DNA of 54,773 nt from an uncultured Candidatus Saccharibacteria bacterium (lineage in GTDB: Bacteria > Patescibacteria > Saccharimonadia > Saccharimonadales > UBA4665). The stretch spans positions 1 through 54,773 of the forward strand of contig CAIYEO010000073.1 in NCBI GenBank assembly GCA_903925195.1, given 5' to 3'. This document shows, one piece after another, positions 53,843 through 54,773 of this stretch; position 1 is the first letter of the stretch, and each line of letters begins with the position of its first letter. The notes under the pieces are model-generated. The model was not told where the DNA came from, made no database searches, and worked only from the letters and a program-made list of their open reading frames with translations. The translations under genes and the position numbers were made by a program.

Positions 53843-54773
53843 TTTATTTTTTCTTGAATAAAATATTTTATATTTTTCTTAAATGAATCTAAGTTAAATT
53901 TATTCGAACTTTGCCTAATCTTATCTGGATTGAATTTAGTTTTTTGGAAATCAATTAAGGCATCACTTAATGATTCAACGCTTTGATCATTAAAAAATAC
54001 TCCATTAATGCCGGCATCTATGTAGTCAAGCGCCCCTCCGTCTTTGTATGCAATCACCGGTGTTCCAGCAGATAAAGATTCAACCGCTACAATACCAAAG
54101 TCATCGAGCCCAGGAAATATAAAGGCTTTGGATTCAACAAAATATTTAACTATGTCATCATCGTTTAATTGTTTAACAAAATTAATTGTATCACCTGCGA
54201 TAGATCTTAAATTATTGTTTTCCGGGCCATCGCCAATTACCGTTAAGGGTATCGAGAGATTGGTGCAGGCTTGGACAGCTAAATCAAATCTCTTATATGG
54301 AGTCTGTCTGCCGGCAATCAAAAAACCTTTTCTTGGTAACTCACTAGAATTTTTAAATCGCTCAGTATCTACTGGAGGAAATATAACCTCACTATCTCGA
54401 TCATAGTATTTCTTTATCATATTCTTTGTGTGAGTCGAGTTAGCTATTAAATAGTTGGGTCTAGTCGCTGCTTTCTTGTCCCACATTCGCATTGGTCCCA
54501 CTAAGGCTTTGAGGCCAATTCTAGCTAGCCAGTCAAATGCTCCAAAACCTGGATTCTTTAAGTACTCCTCGTATCGACTCCAGTAGTAATGAGTAGGTGA
54601 GTGGATGTAGCTAATATGGGTAGTACCTTTACTCTTTTTGATTCCTTTGGCTTCGGCTCCCGAGGCACTAATAACTAAGTCATATTCGCTTAGGTTTAAG
54701 TTGCTAAAATATATCGCTCTTAGCACTGGCAGGAACTTTTTCAGTCCTTTTGGTAGTTTTTGTAACCAGCCAG
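53839..54773 (-). CDS. Glycosyltransferase, GT4 (5' end beyond the window)
   Basis: The reading frame is open to the right edge of the window, so the true start lies outside. GWLQKLPKGLKKFLPVLRAIYFSNLNLSEYDLVISASGAEAKGI is upstream of any obvious in-window start; the GTG at 54726 is internal. At least 311 residues: donor domain FLIAGRQTPYKRFDLAVQAC, AFIFPGLDDFGIVAVESLSAGTPVIAYKDGG (EX7E-like). Member of the WcaI/mannosyltransferase GT4 group. It is convergent with the PMM-like gene (overlap 4 bases). Confidence 0.9.
   Translation of the reverse strand, partial: GWLQKLPKGLKKFLPVLRAIYFSNLNLSEYDLVISASGAEAKGIKKSKGTTHISYIHSPTHYYWSRYEEYLKNPGFGAFDWLARIGLKALVGPMRMWDKKAATRPNYLIANSTHTKNMIKKYYDRDSEVIFPPVDTERFKNSSELPRKGFLIAGRQTPYKRFDLAVQACTNLSIPLTVIGDGPENNNLRSIAGDTINFVKQLNDDDIVKYFVESKAFIFPGLDDFGIVAVESLSAGTPVIAYKDGGALDYIDAGINGVFFNDQSVESLSDALIDFQKTKFNPDKIRQSSNKFNLDSFKKNIKYFIQEKIN

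Noticed and set aside
1..54773. CRISPR arrays, insertion sequences or prophage genes
   Set aside because: No regularly spaced direct repeats, transposase or phage structural genes were seen; the recombinase fragment is the only mobile-element trace.

Overview
This AT-rich window carries a chromosomal replication origin and looks like a candidate phyla radiation (Patescibacteria) genome, most likely Candidatus Saccharibacteria or a close relative. That placement is an inference. It rests on a compact gene layout, UGA read as stop (several genes end in TGA), an origin of the type dnaN-dnaA / rpmH-rnpA-yidC-jag, a type IV secretion cluster with repeated small pilin-like proteins next to VirB6/PrgI/VirB4-like genes, and an envelope-heavy gene set. 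A 16S rRNA or marker-gene search would settle it.

Layout. 1-5.3 kb: the end of valS, an XRE-HAD fusion gene, two PIN-domain toxin-antitoxin pairs, a compositionally distinct orphan gene, a tRNA-Ser with the broken start of a serine recombinase beside its 3' end, and a tRNA-Arg with a GCG anticodon. 5.3-10.4 kb: cardiolipin synthase, an L,D-transpeptidase, membrane and hypothetical proteins, two further tRNA-Ser genes and an Hsp20 chaperone. 10.4-25.4 kb: a secretion/envelope island with six tandem pilin-like genes on the minus strand, and divergently a VirB6/TrbL-like channel, a PrgI-like protein, a TraC-N-like protein, the VirB4 ATPase, a large orphan membrane protein, a three-domain peptidoglycan hydrolase and an Ig-like membrane protein. 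25.4-31.5 kb: the origin, with recF, dnaN and dnaA leftward and rpmH, rnpA, yidC and jag rightward. DnaA-box-like sites lie on both sides of dnaA. 31.5-54.8 kb: a surface polysaccharide region.

The polysaccharide region reads as a nearly complete pathway. A PMM-like HAD protein and ManC would make GDP-mannose. Gmd and an Rmd-like reductase would turn it into GDP-D-rhamnose. Several glycosyltransferases build the chain, and an ABC exporter (Wzm/Wzt, with an extra C-terminal domain on Wzt) exports it. Two FkbM-type methyltransferases directly after Wzt could cap it. Ugd and a UDP-sugar epimerase, GtrA, a polyprenyl-phosphate GT2 and GT-C enzymes would supply further sugars. A secreted lysozyme-like protein with nine mannose-lectin repeats sits inside this region.

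Three observations cut across regions. (1) Eight genes have a -10 box (often extended, TGn) ending exactly 6 nt before the start codon with no Shine-Dalgarno sequence, which predicts leaderless mRNAs; other genes have ordinary ribosome binding sites. (2) Two envelope proteins combine cell-wall-cutting domains with secretion or lectin modules, which would fit a bacterium living on the surface of another. (3) The dnaA-dnaN gap holds a helically phased repeat array. Twelve genes, including small ones (rpmH, a 59-codon gene) and genes with corrected starts, are discussed with their start evidence.
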